Notes: generated by a model from the sequence alone, not told the origin. A stretch of DNA of 64,000 bases from Trichobilharzia regenti (GCA_944472135.2 OX235262.1:172049509-172113508); one strand, 5' to 3'. Positions 43,316 through 54,889 are shown, counted from the first letter of the stretch. Numbers and translations are program-made.

Positions 43316-45123
43316 TGTCAATCACGCCTCAAAAACCGTTAATGCCCAGCTCTTGCTACGCCGGGCCTCTCGCTGTCCCTCGAAGCCTTTCAGAAACGCC
43401 CAGTACTAACGGACGCAAAAACCAGAACACCGATTGGCGACTCGAGAATTCTTTATTCTAACACCAACATATAAGGAGCATGACAATAACACCCATTCAA
43501 CTAAGAGTCGTTCAAACTATGTCTATCTGATACAAAGGGCGAACCATAATCAACATACGAATGAAATATGAGAAAACAAGGTAGAAACTTACCGCAACAC
43601 CACATGAAAAGATAAAAGTTACTTGGATATCATTTATAATCCACCAACTGGTCTCCTACCCAAAAAGAATGCGGCAATGTTTTATCCAAAAAGGCGAGGA
43701 AATACATAAACCCACAGCAGCTGTTGTTAACACTCAGTGGGGGTAGGAGCCAACAAAGTAATCCTTTCAAAGCACATGTATACTTCAAATGGGCACGGAG
43801 ACTTTGTAGAATACGTTATAATCCAAATCACTGCCTCTACAGCTCCAATAAACCTGGATATCTATGATATAACGAAAACATGCTGAAAGCTGCATCTCAG
43901 ATCAAGTTGACTCATTCCATGGTAATGATCTCCTCCTGCGTGCCTTATTCAACAAACTGAATGGAATGGCTCGCAGTTATTCTGGTACTAGATCGAAAAG
44001 AATAAAAAATTCACCGGTTGCTGAATCAAAAGTGCTTCTCTGCATGTTTAACTGTATTCCAACTGCTATGATTAATTCCAAACCATTTATCCCATAATCA
44101 CTCAAATTCCAGGAACGATCCAATTCTACCATTTAAAGAAGCTGGCGGACACGATGTAAATGAGTATTCATGATCTGAAATAAAGAAGCAACTGGTTTCC
44201 AACATTTTACTCAACTTACGAGTACAGTCCGCCATGCAGACACAAATGGAGCAAATGGAGAATTCTGGAATCGACCTCGGCACCATTTGATGCAGTAAAA
44301 CAACTTAGCATGACTTTATCTAATTTTCGCCTCCACTATCAAATTTCTTTCCTGTTATGAAACTACGATAAGACTGCTGAAAAATGGAATAAATATATCA
44401 CTGATCTCAACATAATACATCAATAATCTTTAAGCTAAGAGTGCTGTTCACAACAAAGTTATATAAGAGAATTGACTTCAAGCTTTATTTTTCCCAGATA
44501 TCTGTATTACATTCATGTGATGTCTGGGTTTTTTGTTAATGCGAAGACAATATTTCTATATCTCTTTATGTGCTACACAAACAGACTTTATAGCAGACTG
44601 TTCCGACTGACTCTAATGTCAGAAAGAACAACCAAACTGTAAGTCCATTATACATCAAATTATGTGTAATTTATATAATAACTTATCCATGCCTGTACAA
44701 TAGGTATGTTCCTGCATAAACAGGAAGGAATATATTATTATTATTAAAACAATATTTATGCATGCCTATACGATTGGTGTACCCTACATAGCTAGGGAAA
44801 AAAATGTACTTTATTATATTATCTTTACTAAATATGCTTATTAATATTATGTGTAAATTATCGAATTGATGATGCCTGTAAACTGGCGTCCCTCATGTAA
44901 AAAATGAGAATATATATTATTATTATTATTATAATAAACTAAGGTCTAAGAACAAATATTACAACAACAAATCACGATAATACTTCTGACAGTTTTTAGG
45001 ATCTTTCTGAACAGCGACCGATGAGACGATGACTGGCAGGTTGACCACGCGCGAAAATTATGGGGAAGTTGGGTTTGAGCAAACAACCATGAATTGATCG
45101 TTCAATCTTCAACTACACTGACC
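43316..45123 (-). mobile_element. 5' LTR of element C, split by a CR1-related fragment
   Basis: Part 1 is 43316-43481 and part 2 is 44932-45123; together they equal the LTR 30560-30916. The join point is GGAGCAT/AATAAACTAAGG. The insert 43482-44931 has no clear target duplication, as is common for CR1 elements. Confidence 0.88.
43482..44931 (+). mobile_element. CR1-related 3' fragment with three tail units
   Basis: From 44069 to 44740 it is collinear with the 3' region of the CR1 LINE (28782-29450). The first ~590 bp (43482-44068) has no match there and no recognisable frame. The end has three successive units, each TGCCTRTA..TGG followed by a hairpin and an A/T tail: hairpins TTCCTG/CAGGAA (44709-44726), CCCTA/TAGGG (44782-44797), CTCAT/ATGAG (44892-44908). 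It ends in an ATT run. Confidence 0.75.
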
Positions 45124-45664
45124 CGTAGAGTTCTTCAAGGTAGTTCGCTAAGACAGAATCCACAAAATTTCAGGTGTTGATTGTACATGTATTTGTGTTA
45201 AGCAATTGAGTGGGTTCCAATTAATGTAATTGTCGGTTTATCTTATAGTTGTCGCATTGTGTGAATCAGCTTGTAATGTTGTTGTAAGTACTTCTGAAGT
45301 CGCTTCTAATCTTCTAAACTTTTGAACGAATCGAGTAGTGTTAGAGTCAGTGTATTCGATTTGACACGCCGGGGAGTGGATTGTGCCAGAGTGATATGAA
45401 GCATCCAACACCCCATGGACCAGATTAGTGGTAGCACTGTCGACAGAGAGCGAAGGAAAGTTCCGATCACTGGGGAAGATCCCACACGCCGGAGAGAGTG
45501 TACTGGTGTGATGTGGTATGCCTGTTGTGTGTTGGGCTTTTTTGTCTCGCTTTTCCATTTTAGCCTAGTCCCGGTTGGCCCAGGTTCCCGGGTTGGCAGT
45601 TTAGTTCGAGGTTATCTGCGCCATGGAAAAGAGGGATGAACCCCTTTTTGCCGGGGAGCATCAG
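45124..45664 (+). mobile_element. 3' tail of BEL element A
   Basis: Collinear with the tail of element B (minus strand): AGTTCTTCAAGG, GTGTTGATTGTACAT, TTTGTGTTAA, then GTGTGTTGGGCTTTT, CCCAGGTTC and finally CCCCTTTTTGCCGGGGAG, the polypurine tract before an LTR. This shows where element A continues beyond element C. Confidence 0.7.
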
Positions 45665-45850
45665 TAGAGTTGGACACTGACCGTTTTTGTTTGGAACTGG
45701 TAGCCATTGGTTGGCAACTCGAAGACGCCAATGGTTCGATCGTGTACAAGTTCGACTAAGACGAACGAAAACGAATAAAAGCACATAATAATTTCGTAAA
45801 AAACATTTGTTTATAGACTTGTAGTATTCTCCGCTTTAATTGCCAGACAA
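45665..45850 (+). mobile_element. Possible decayed or foreign 3' LTR start of element A
   Basis: Directly after the polypurine tract one expects TGTCAATATAGTTGAAG; the sequence reads CATCAGTAGAGTTGGACACTGACC, similar in outline, and then departs fully from the 5' LTR at 22755. Either a highly diverged LTR or a recombinant end. Confidence 0.3.
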
Positions 45851-46480
45851 TATAACCTCCTTCTTAATATACTGGTGTTTTGGAGTTAAATTCGAGGAAG
45901 GTACATGGTATTTATCGGTGCAGAACGTCTTCGTAACAACAGGAACTTAGGGATAAGTTCCTTGACAAACTATTCTCTAGATTCGCTTCAAATACTTTCG
46001 CGAAAATAGATCCAAGTGGGGATTCCATAAGCTCTTCCCTAACCCGTCTCTAAATTTCATTATTAAACAAGAGCTGAGCATTTGTTCTACATTTAACAAG
46101 TGGATGTTTCATATTACTAATAGTAATATCAGTGCACACTTGCCTTTCTATAATCTGTTCGCAGATACAACCGATGGCTTCCACTAGAAGCACATTAGTG
46201 AATAGAGAAGCAACATCAAGTGACACCACATATTTGGCATCTGCGTTCAAGTTTTAATCTTGTCAACAGATTAGAAGTTATCTTTGACATTATACTTCAC
46301 TAACTCGTCATGCAAGGGTTGAAGTAGGTCCACTAGCCACTTTGCCGTCTCTTGATAGGTTGAATTAGACATGTCTACGATGGAAAGTAAAAACCGGAAG
46401 GGAAATTATCGAAAAGAATATTCTGCGTTCGGACTGACTTTTAGTTCATGATATGGGGATATTTCACACTATTAAGTCTT
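45850..46480 (-). mobile_element. PLE reverse transcriptase fragment
   Basis: Minus strand 46250-46050 reads YVVSLDVASLFTNVLLVEAI, the catalytic Asp region of PLE reverse transcriptase; below it, near 46000, MESPLGSIFAKVFEANLE corresponds to the A-M-G-S-P-L block. Stops and shifts throughout. It is separate from the endonuclease fragment at 47140, since the order on the strand is wrong for a single element. Confidence 0.7.
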
Positions 46481-46570
46481 TTGTTTTTGCCCCGAAATTC
46501 ATTTACTTTGGGTGAATACCATTCCATTGTTTTCTAGTTTGCGCAATACTACCCAAATGTGGTATTAATG

Positions 46571-46770
46571 TATGCGTCGGTGGCACAGTGGTTTGGACCC
46601 TCGCTGACCATGCACATGGTCCAAGGTTTGACCCCTGCCGACGCACGCCTGATATTTATGGTCGGCCTGCGGAATTTGGGCTACCGATATCCACGATGAA
46701 AATACCATACTTGTACCAAAAATACAGTGTGGAATCAAGCCATAATCAAAAATATAAATATAAAATATAT
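46571..46770 (+). mobile_element. tRNA-headed SINE, family 2
   Basis: TGCGTCGGTGGCACAGTGG (A-box region), GCTGACCATGCACATGGTC, AAGGTTTGACCCC (B-box), CCGACGCACG, then TGATATTTATGGTCGGCCTG, GGGCTACCGATATCCACG, CTTGTACCAAAAATACAG and TGGAATCAAGCCATAATC with an AT-rich tail. Confidence 0.75.
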
Positions 46771-47139
46771 ATGAATGGTAATCAGTGCGTTCTCAGCGTA
46801 TACTCCGGAGAAAGGTGATTCATGTAGCAAGTCATACAACAGTCATTGGAAAGTCCTTGAAGTATTTCTGAGACAAACCCACATAATCTAAATGGGGTTG
46901 CAGTGGTCACTTTGGATATGTCTTCTTAAGTCACCGAAACATTATGATAACAGCGAAATAAGTGAACTTTAGCAAATACTGTAGTAACTGTGGTACTACT
47001 AGAATTGAATTTCCCATAAACACCTAAGTTTACGTGCAATGCATGCCATTTATACACGCGCAATCGCACGTGACATAAGTTACAATCAAGAAATATCAAT
47101 AATTCGCGAAAGGTTACCATTCGAAAATTATTATAGAGA

Positions 47140-47780
47140 CGACCAGTGATTCATCGAAGAGTCTCTTTTCGGCGAATCCATTTTCACATATGTACAGTCG
47201 CGGATATATATGGTTATTTTGTATGTGTGTGCATTAAATTTGTCAAACGAAAATACAGTTGGTTAGGGTTGTTGTAACTAAGGGAGTGAAAATTAGTAAG
47301 ATTTCGTGGAGTTACCCGACACGAAAGGCGTTCAGAGAAATTAGATTCTGGAACAAGAGGGTAGTAACAAAGGTGGTGAGTCGCCACAAACGATTTCTGA
47401 AGAAGAGTTACGTAATAATATGAACAATTTGATGGAAGAGTTGTGCTCAGGGTGCTCATGGAAACAAAACAAAATACAGAATTACGCAAGAGCCTTGAAG
47501 GTATGCAAATTTTTAAGCATTTAGAAAAGCAGTCAAACAAGCGGAAATCAAGTCAAATCAGCGGAGTTGTTGCCATGATAGTAGAGGTGGCTGAATAATT
47601 TTCTTTTTTATGCCCAGTTCGGGTTCCTTTAATTGAATGGCTAGGGCTACCGCAATGCGAAGAAGATGGAAACGTTGTCATTGGCAGGTAATTCTCCACC
47701 TTGTAGATTGCCCTTAAGGAGGCCTCTGGTGAGATGAAATGATCAATGGTCAATTTTCCTGGCTTAGAGAATACTGGGAG
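47140..47780 (-). mobile_element. PLE 3' fragment, same family as the palindrome
   Basis: Endonuclease end at 47753-47553 (MTIDHFISPEASLRAIYKVE..), then the 3' untranslated region with TCACAAACGATT, GTGCTCAGGGTGC and, at the terminus, ATCGAAGAGTCTCTTTTCGG (47154-47173). Compared with 40643-41286 it is much more diverged, thus older. Confidence 0.75.
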
Positions 47781-48099
47781 CCTGCATCTTTACAGCATGA
47801 ATGATCTTCGGGTCAACCTTAAGAGCTTGAGGTGTGGTCACCGACTGAATTCGAATTCCATTAGTACTCTCTAGAACATTCTTGATGGCATTTGGCAGAG
47901 ATTGAACTAGCCTACTTTCCCACATGTATGCTATGAGGTTATTTTAATTGTTGAACTTCTCTTTCCAGAATTCACCAAAAAATCGTTTCTTTCTTGAAAG
48001 TTGGTACCGAGATATCCCAGGTCAAAATCAGCGATAGTGAACACCACTGGAAGCAGTCGCTTAAACTTGGGATCAAAAGTCGGTAGTTTCTGCCCGAAC

Positions 48100-48740
48100 G
48101 TAGCGTTACGAGATAGTTGAGTCTTCTCCGGTGGGCCTTTGCTTTTAGTGTGATACTGAGTGCAACTTACGCATCAACTAAGACATTTATGCCGCATGTG
48201 AAGGTGTTAATGTTTTCCCTGTTGTTTGCGAGGAATTTCAGGCCAGTCGCTTGGTTGTGTACGTTTCGCTGGCTGGCCAAAGCACTATGGATACAAACAG
48301 AATTAGCATGTCGATCCAGCTTGTCTGGTCTTACTCTTTGACTGAGAACGCGCCCTTACGGTGATCTACCTCTCCTACCCTGTGTTCATTGAATTTGTGC
48401 TAGTTGTTCCGCTGATGCTGTAACGTTGACAACTAGTTTCGAAACTATTGAGTGTTTGCTCCTACTCATATGGTTAACCTACCCTTCTATGAGTCATCGC
48501 TCCCAAATCCAATCACCGAAGCGTCAAGATCTTGCACGTCTCGCACTTTTTGCAGATACTCCGTGAGGGCTTGTATCCAACCTTGCTTCAGTACAGCCTC
48601 TCCCATCGTGCTTTCTCCTACAATCAGCTGGAGATGGTGTAGGAAGCATAACGAGGATCTATCTCCCATGCCCTCCCCTCGAAGTAATCGCTGTTTATGC
48701 TGGTTTTCTGGCATATAGAGGCGTTTTATCACCTAGCAAT
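48100..48740 (-). mobile_element. Ty3/Gypsy gag (and possibly protease) fragment
   Basis: Frame 48732-48487 reads LLRGEGMGDRSSLCFLHHLQ, LIVGESTMGEAVL and WIQALTEYLQ, matching the Gypsy capsid pattern (GDRxPSxFLRxLQxL..LWLxxLP). Further down (48280-48130) FLANNRENINTF and a following hydrophobic stretch may be protease. A different, older family from the 17-22 kb pair. Confidence 0.6.
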
Positions 48741-49047
48741 TAAGCACCGTGTATGGCTGCCCGTTGGTAGGATGAAATATATAGTGAACGAAAATGCTGA
48801 AAAATAATAAATGATAGAGGAAAAAACATATTAATAGGCGCAATAAAAGGCAATGTGTGGAAGAAACGAGTTTTCCAATTTGTAAACCGGTTTTTATATT
48901 AAAGTAATCACTCAGATTAGCAACTGACAGTCTTTAATATTACAGAAAACCATTGAGGTTTACGAAAATTCACTTCTGAAGGCCTAAAAGAGGGCAGGTG
49001 AAACAGGGAATACCTGTTCAGACAGACAGAAGGGCATTCATCGTTCA
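48741..49047. other. No gene recognised
   Basis: AT-rich, no conserved frame and no repeat shared with other parts of the window. Confidence 0.4.
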
Positions 49048-49475
49048 GTAATAATAATAATAATAATAAATATTCTCATTTTGTACATGAGAGACGCCAG
49101 TTTACAGGCATCATCAATATGATAAATTACATATACGATTAGCAATCATAATTAATAATAATGTTTTAATAAAATACACATTTTTTTCCTACTTGTGTAG
49201 GACACACCAAATATACAGGCATGGATAAGCATTATATAAATTTCATAAATTTGGTTTATGGTTAAGTTACATGGTTGCTGGCGTTTTTTTCTTAGGTCTG
49301 TGGGAACAATATAATAATAATAATAATAATAATTTATTTTCATATAAACATAAATTTACATGAAAATGCATGCCATTTTTACAGGCACGATCAAGGATGA
49401 TATAAAAAAAAATCTTAAATTGTCTACAAGTTAATAATGTTTCAACAGTTAAATATTTGATATATATATAAATAC
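49048..49475 (-). repeat. CR1-type tail units, reverse orientation
   Basis: On the minus strand three units occur: GTGCCTGTAAAAATGG with hairpin TTTTCAT/ATGAAAA (49337-49366) and an ATT run; TGCCTGTATATTTGG with TCCTAC/GTAGGA (49187-49202); TGCCTGTAAACTGG with CTCAT/ATGAG (49075-49091) and an ATT run. Same plan as at 44.7-44.93 kb, different stems. Confidence 0.75.
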
Positions 49476-49499
49476 ACATTGTCTGAACTAGGCTGTATA

Positions 49500-51800
49500 G
49501 TTATTGAATTGTACAATTGTCCTCCAGGTTGAGCGGGAAAATCGACTTCGTTTCGTTTTCATCCCGTGGTTGTAGGCATACGATAATCAACCAATATTGA
49601 GGTAAGTACAACGTTTACAAGGAATTGGAAGCTGTTTTAGAAAAATTAAAGTGCTGTGGTGTAACATTAAAGTGTAATAGATTAAGTGAGTGAAATATAT
49701 CATTAATAAACACATTTATATAGAAAACAGAATGGGGAAGTAATTAATCCTTAGGCCGACAACGTTCATTTGCAATGTATAATGAAACCAATATATTTTA
49801 TACTATCATGCGTTCACTTTTGGCTTTAATACAATTATTTTCAAGCCAGTTGTCTTTATTTCATGTCTTTTTTTCTATTTGGTGCACAACCGTACCCTAA
49901 AGAGAATAGGAATAGAATAAGTCGAATCAAATTCATAAAGAGCTATAAAATGTTAGGTTTAATGGAATATAATGAGAATCAAGTAAAGACGTTATTAGAA
50001 AATAAGTGAGACAAGATATTGTGAAGTGGTATTTAAAGATCTGACAATGGATAGCAAGTTAATTCATAAGATGCCCCATAAATCTGTGCAGATCCCACGT
50101 GGTCGCATCTCAACAATAGGCTGAGCGAATGGTATATATTTAAAGGTAGAAGCATTATCTGTCAAGGCGTTCACTATTATCTTTTTCAAGATAAAGATCT
50201 AAGCCCTCATAAAAATCAGAAATATCTCGAGCCTTTAATTTGTATATTGCTGTTCCTGCAGAATGGGGCGATTCACCTTAGTGACCACCACCATATCTAC
50301 TGATCAGCTAACGCCACCCTCCCTCCAGTAGATGAAGGAGGCCTTACAAATCATGAAGAAGATACAGTTCCCACATGTTTACTCCTTCCATCCTTCTGAG
50401 CTCCTCAGTCACTAACAATATTTGAGTGGTCATAGAATGTCATGTTGCAGAAGCCCTACAATTTCAATGAGAAGTTTATTCACTCTTCAGGCAGTTCACT
50501 TCAATTAAGTGAGTTGGATGATGCCAGGAAACCGACTGTCCCATCAAAAAATTGCCAGAAATTACTGACCGAGAGCAGTTATTACCGCTGAAGACCGATT
50601 CGTTTATAATATGCCTGCTTTTTGAAAGTAAGGCTTTGAGCGAGTAAAGCGGGAAACACAGTCAGGCCCATCACAGGGCATTCGCCACTTGATAGATAAT
50701 AAGGGGCTTACAAATCATAAAGACATAGTCTCCCCTTGATTATCCCTCAAATACTCCTGAGTTTCTTAATCACGATGCGAGATCACAGCTTATTCTACTT
50801 TAGGGATCCTACAGGCGAATAATACATGTGAAATCCGGCTGTAAAGCTGTACACCGCAAAGACGCAAAGCTTAAGATGCATTGTACATAATGGGTGACAC
50901 TTGACGCTGCTAAGCAACAAAGGCTTTTATTCAGTGCCATCTATCACCCAGTCAGGCAAAATCACAAACCGCTGACTAGAATAACTAAAGCTTTTCACTA
51001 CACTTCACAATTAAACTTTGCCTGTGAAATCATTGGAGGCGATTTTAGGATTTCAACAAGTTTGAATCCATGGGGACCGATCATTGCTCCTTCATGTCGC
51101 AGCAGATTCTTAGGCAAAGTAGAGCCACGTAGGTGGAAACAAAGTGTTTTAAATACAGTCCGGGGTCATAGTATATTAGACTGAAGCATATTTCCATATC
51201 TAATATCCACTTAAGCACTCACCCTCAGGTAGTCACGACATCATATTCTGAAACACTAGGCATAACTCATTAAAAAACTCCACTTTGCACAAAAGTCCTA
51301 AGCCTCCGAATATATTGGTATGATGTACCTATCAGCTTCATCCTATGCCTAAAGTGTGGGCCTGCCACTTTCTATAAGGGACCTTCTCAACACCCTGCTA
51401 GCCTTTTAACAAGATGTATCACTACGTCTTGATAAACGTGTTCCTAAGTGAAAGAAAATTCTGGTGAGAACCTGATAAAACTATACGTCGTCGGATTTTA
51501 CTACGCAATGCAAGCGTGATAATCCTTTCCAACAGATGTGAGTGAATGAGATACGATTATTTACAGTAAATACAGCAAAGCAATATTTGAACCAAGAAAC
51601 TGTTAAACACTGAAATTAAATACTGAATAATTATCATTCTGGCAACTCCTCAGGCCAATTAGAAGATACGTATAGATGAAATAAACGTTTTGATCAGACG
51701 TTTCCACGAAAACAGGATTCGAACTAGGCTTACATTCTACTGAAAAGTGCTTAGAACAAAGGCGCGGTTTTCGTAGATTGCGTCACTTCACGGTTTTGCT
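49500..51800. other. Region upstream of PSMB1, no gene resolved
   Basis: Two similar ~75-bp segments (50334-50412 and 50702-50775; TTACAAATCAT..AAGA, ACTCCT..GAG) suggest an old dispersed repeat. The frame 50894-51184 is unrecognised. The PSMB1 promoter should lie in the last few hundred bases, but I see no convincing TATA box. Confidence 0.4.
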
Positions 51801-51805
51801 TACTC

Positions 51806-52583
51806 ATGTTCGACCCATATGCATCTAATGGAGGGTAAGTGGTTGTTTGGTTTTAAAAAGTGAGACGTTCAGGACAGTCATGGGAATTGCTGGGAAAGAT
51901 TTTGCCTTGATTGCTTCAGACACCCGTCTTAGTGATGGGGGTTTTGTTATCCTCTCTAGGAATTCCCCACGATTGTTCAAAATGTAAGCAACTTTCTTCA
52001 TATGTGCATGTATTAGGGGTCCCGGTAATATTCTTGGATGCACTGGTTTTCATGGGGATGTACTGACTTTGACTAAGCTGTTAGAGAATAAAGTTAAAGT
52101 AAGTTGTCAATACATAAATTATAAATTCAGACCTACCGGTACGATCATGGAAAAGATATTTCTACAAAGGCTCTAGCTGGTCTCTTATCTGTAACTCTGT
52201 ACAACAGACGTTTCTTCCCATTCTATGTGGGCAATGTATTGGTTGGACTTGAGGAAGGGCGTGGCGTTCTGTACAGTTACGATCCAGTCGGGTCATACGA
52301 ATCTGAAGGATACAGAGCCTCAGGAAGTTCTGCGGCAATATTGCAACCATTTTTGGACAGCACGGTAATGTCGTTTACCTAAGTTTTTCATTTTTAATAG
52401 GTTGGGAATAAAACTTCGAAATATCATGCATCAAATTTAGACAAGGAAACGGCTATTAAACTTGCTCACGATATCTTTATTAGTGCTGCAGAAAGAGATA
52501 TTCAGTGTGGTGATAGTGTTGTCATTCATACTGTTACAAAGGATGGTGTTAGTGAAGTCTCCTTTCCACTGAGACGTGACTGA
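51806..52583 (+). CDS. PSMB1: Proteasome subunit beta type-1, five exons, 216 aa
   Basis: Exons 51806-51834, 51861-51983, 52017-52098, 52131-52364, 52401-52583; introns are 26, 33, 32 and 36 nt, all GT-AG. Exons sum to 651 nt, 217 codons with TGA, and every junction keeps the frame. The product starts [10 protein letters not shown], has [72 protein letters not shown] and [15 protein letters not shown], and ends PLRRD. This is the beta-6 subunit of the 20S core (PSMB1), a structural, non-proteolytic member lacking the N-terminal catalytic Thr. It is slightly shorter than the human protein because of a short N-terminus. The ATG chosen is the first in frame after an upstream TAG. AATAAA follows the stop almost at once (52584). 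Confidence 0.93.
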
Positions 52584-52599
52584 AATAAATGGTTGTTTT

Positions 52600-53164
52600 T
52601 GAAAATTCTGTTTATTTACAATATAACCAGTAAATTTTTTACTATAAATTTCATTATTTAGTTTGTTTCACTTTGCTAACATAGAAACGGTTCATGCGAC
52701 TTTCGGTGTTTGAGATTCCGATAGGGGCTAAAAGGGATTAGATTGCATTGACTTACTAATAAGTGATAGAAAGTTCCAGATTCTCACTTAAAGTGAATCG
52801 TCAAGGAGGAATTCTATTGATTTACAGTGAAGTAACTTAATCGCGATCCATTACTACTGCTACTATCGTGTTACTACTTAAAATATGCAGTATTGTTGGA
52901 AATATGAATCGCGTAACATAAATGTCTTACATTTCAGTGTGCAATGAGTAGCCATATGCGTACTGTTCCGGACCTTAACATTATAGGATGAAATTGCCGT
53001 TGAAAGATCTGCTGCAGGAACTGTAATGAAAATAAATTTGGAATAAACTAACTGGTTTTGTTTTCGGAAGGGAACGTACATATCCTACTTCGCAAACTAC
53101 AAACGTAGTCTTTCTATGAAACTGCAATTGCTGTTTGAACAGACTAAGATAACTAACAAAGTTT
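52600..53164. other. Downstream of PSMB1, no gene recognised
   Basis: The minus-strand frames at 52878-53280 have no family resemblance and overlap a SINE at one end. Confidence 0.4.
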
Positions 53165-53414
53165 GTCTTAATTCTTTTTCCTTCACGTTCCCAGTGGAAC
53201 ATAGGGCTTAAAGCCAGAGTCTTGAAGTTTATGTAGCAGTGTTTATTTTTACAGGATGGGGTTGCTAGCCTCATGCCCAACCTTTCCTCTTTACCAGCAC
53301 TTTTTCTGGCTTAGCGAGGTAAAGGAGTGCGTAGGCCGAGGATCGAACCCCAGACCATGTGCATGGTCGGCGAGCGTCCTGACCGCTGTGTCACCAACGC
53401 AGTAGGTCTTAATT
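53165..53414 (-). mobile_element. tRNA-headed SINE, family 1, with target duplication
   Basis: Element 53174-53405 flanked by GTCTTAATT (53165-53173 and 53406-53414). Minus strand: GCGTTGGTGACACAGCGG, GACCATGCACATGGTC, GGGGTTCGATCCTC (B-box), CACTCCTTTACCTCGCTAAG, then ATAAACACTGC and the RTE-like end CCTATGTTCCACTGGGAACG. Confidence 0.85.
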
Positions 53415-54885
53415 TTGCTTTAAGAATATTCTTAATAGATGGTTTCATCTGTAAAACAAAGCCTTGGTAATTCACGCTATAAATTCAACAATCTGTAGCG
53501 AGAAAAATGAAATACTTTTGTTATCGATTAGACCACTCAAGGTATGAATGTAGCACACTTTTTAGGCTAAACATCACGCCAAAAGCTTGTAAGTCTCCTT
53601 TTAACGTTTAAACATTCGAGTTGTGTCTATTTTCGCGAAATCGGTTTACCACAAAATGGAGTGCACATGTAAGTAGATTAACGAGAGGATCGCAGGTTAT
53701 GAATACCGTTTATTGACCATCTGATAGCTAGCTAACATTATTACATCACTTACTGGTTCTTTAACTCGTCTTTTGTGAATGATACCGACTAATTAGCGAA
53801 CCATTTTGATACAAGTTACCTGACTAGACTGCAAATAGGACTAAATGTACGCAGACCTTCGGATGATGACCACAACCAGGGAACCACTTGTCGTCTTTAG
53901 GTATTTGGATAATGCAGTTTAACCCAACCCACTTTTACAGGAACTTGTAATACTGACTGTATTTGAATATTCGAGCTAAATAATTTTTGATTAAGTGAAG
54001 TTATGCACTTCCGTTTAGACAGATACTGTCTTATTAATGAGTGATGCTAACTTTCAGTTAAGGTTGACAATAGTAAACGCATCGCTTAGCTTTATATTCA
54101 TACACTTGTGATTAACTGTAAAAATAGGAAGGGAAATTGTCGTTAACCATCAGCAGACCATTTATGCATGCGAATAGGACAGCTGGGATGTAGATGGGAT
54201 TCGGCACGTTCTAAGTGAATGCTTGCATTGTTATCAGGAGTCGGTCGAAAATATTTGCCGTTAACACATACAGCAGATAATTGAAAACACTTTCGTACTG
54301 CCCGAAGTTGAAACACTAATTTCGCCTCAGTAGTAAACATAAAAACAGGATACAAAGGCAACCACTACAGTGGGCAATGTTCGCGGTTTCATACATCAGC
54401 TTTTTAGCGAGGAATGAATGTATTGCACCAAACTTGGATGTCTTACTATATACACAACCATAAATGGTGATAAACATCAGGACTTATATGTTTTCGAATG
54501 TCTTCCTTGTTTTATTTGCCTAGTGTCAGACTGTAAAGTGAGTAAAATCCGAACAAAACTACAACGCGGAACTTATTTTCTCGCTGAGTGCACTAAACTA
54601 GCATACATAGCAAATTTCATACAAAACGGTTCCCTTTACTAGTCTGAATAAAAAAAAAGAAAATATTTAAAAGATAACATTAGCTCGTTTTATTTCATGG
54701 ATTCTCTTCAACTGCATATATCCTAAACAAAATCAATTAAAGTTACAAAATTTCTGGACATACTTTTTTTTCCAATGACGTCGGGTTATAGATAGAAAGT
54801 ATGAAGCAAAATAATTTCAATAATGATGTAAGTAGACGAATTATTCAGTGTTAAAAGACTAACTCTTTGTAGTACAATTAGAAAA
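53415..54885. other. No gene recognised
   Basis: Frames at 54143-54361 (minus) and 54418-54642 (plus) have no motif that I know. No repeat shared with other parts of the window was seen. Confidence 0.4.
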
Positions 54886-54889
54886 GGGA

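Larger units (their letters stand above)
30560..45123 (-). mobile_element. BEL/Pao LTR retrotransposon C (gag-pol), degenerate and split by three insertions
   Basis: 5' LTR at 45123-43316 (split), gag from 43189, pol to 32122, 3' LTR at 30916-30560. Excluding inserts it would be about 6.9 kb. Inserts: a CR1 fragment in the 5' LTR (43482-44931), a palindromic PLE in gag (40643-42914) and BEL element B in integrase (32347-36325). It lies in the 3' tail of element A: the left flank GTAAGTCCTAC and the right flank from 45124 (AGTTCTTCAAGG) join to the sequence found uninterrupted in element B. The 5-bp flanks are CCTAC and CGTAG, two changes. Many stops and at least two frameshifts in pol. Confidence 0.88.
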
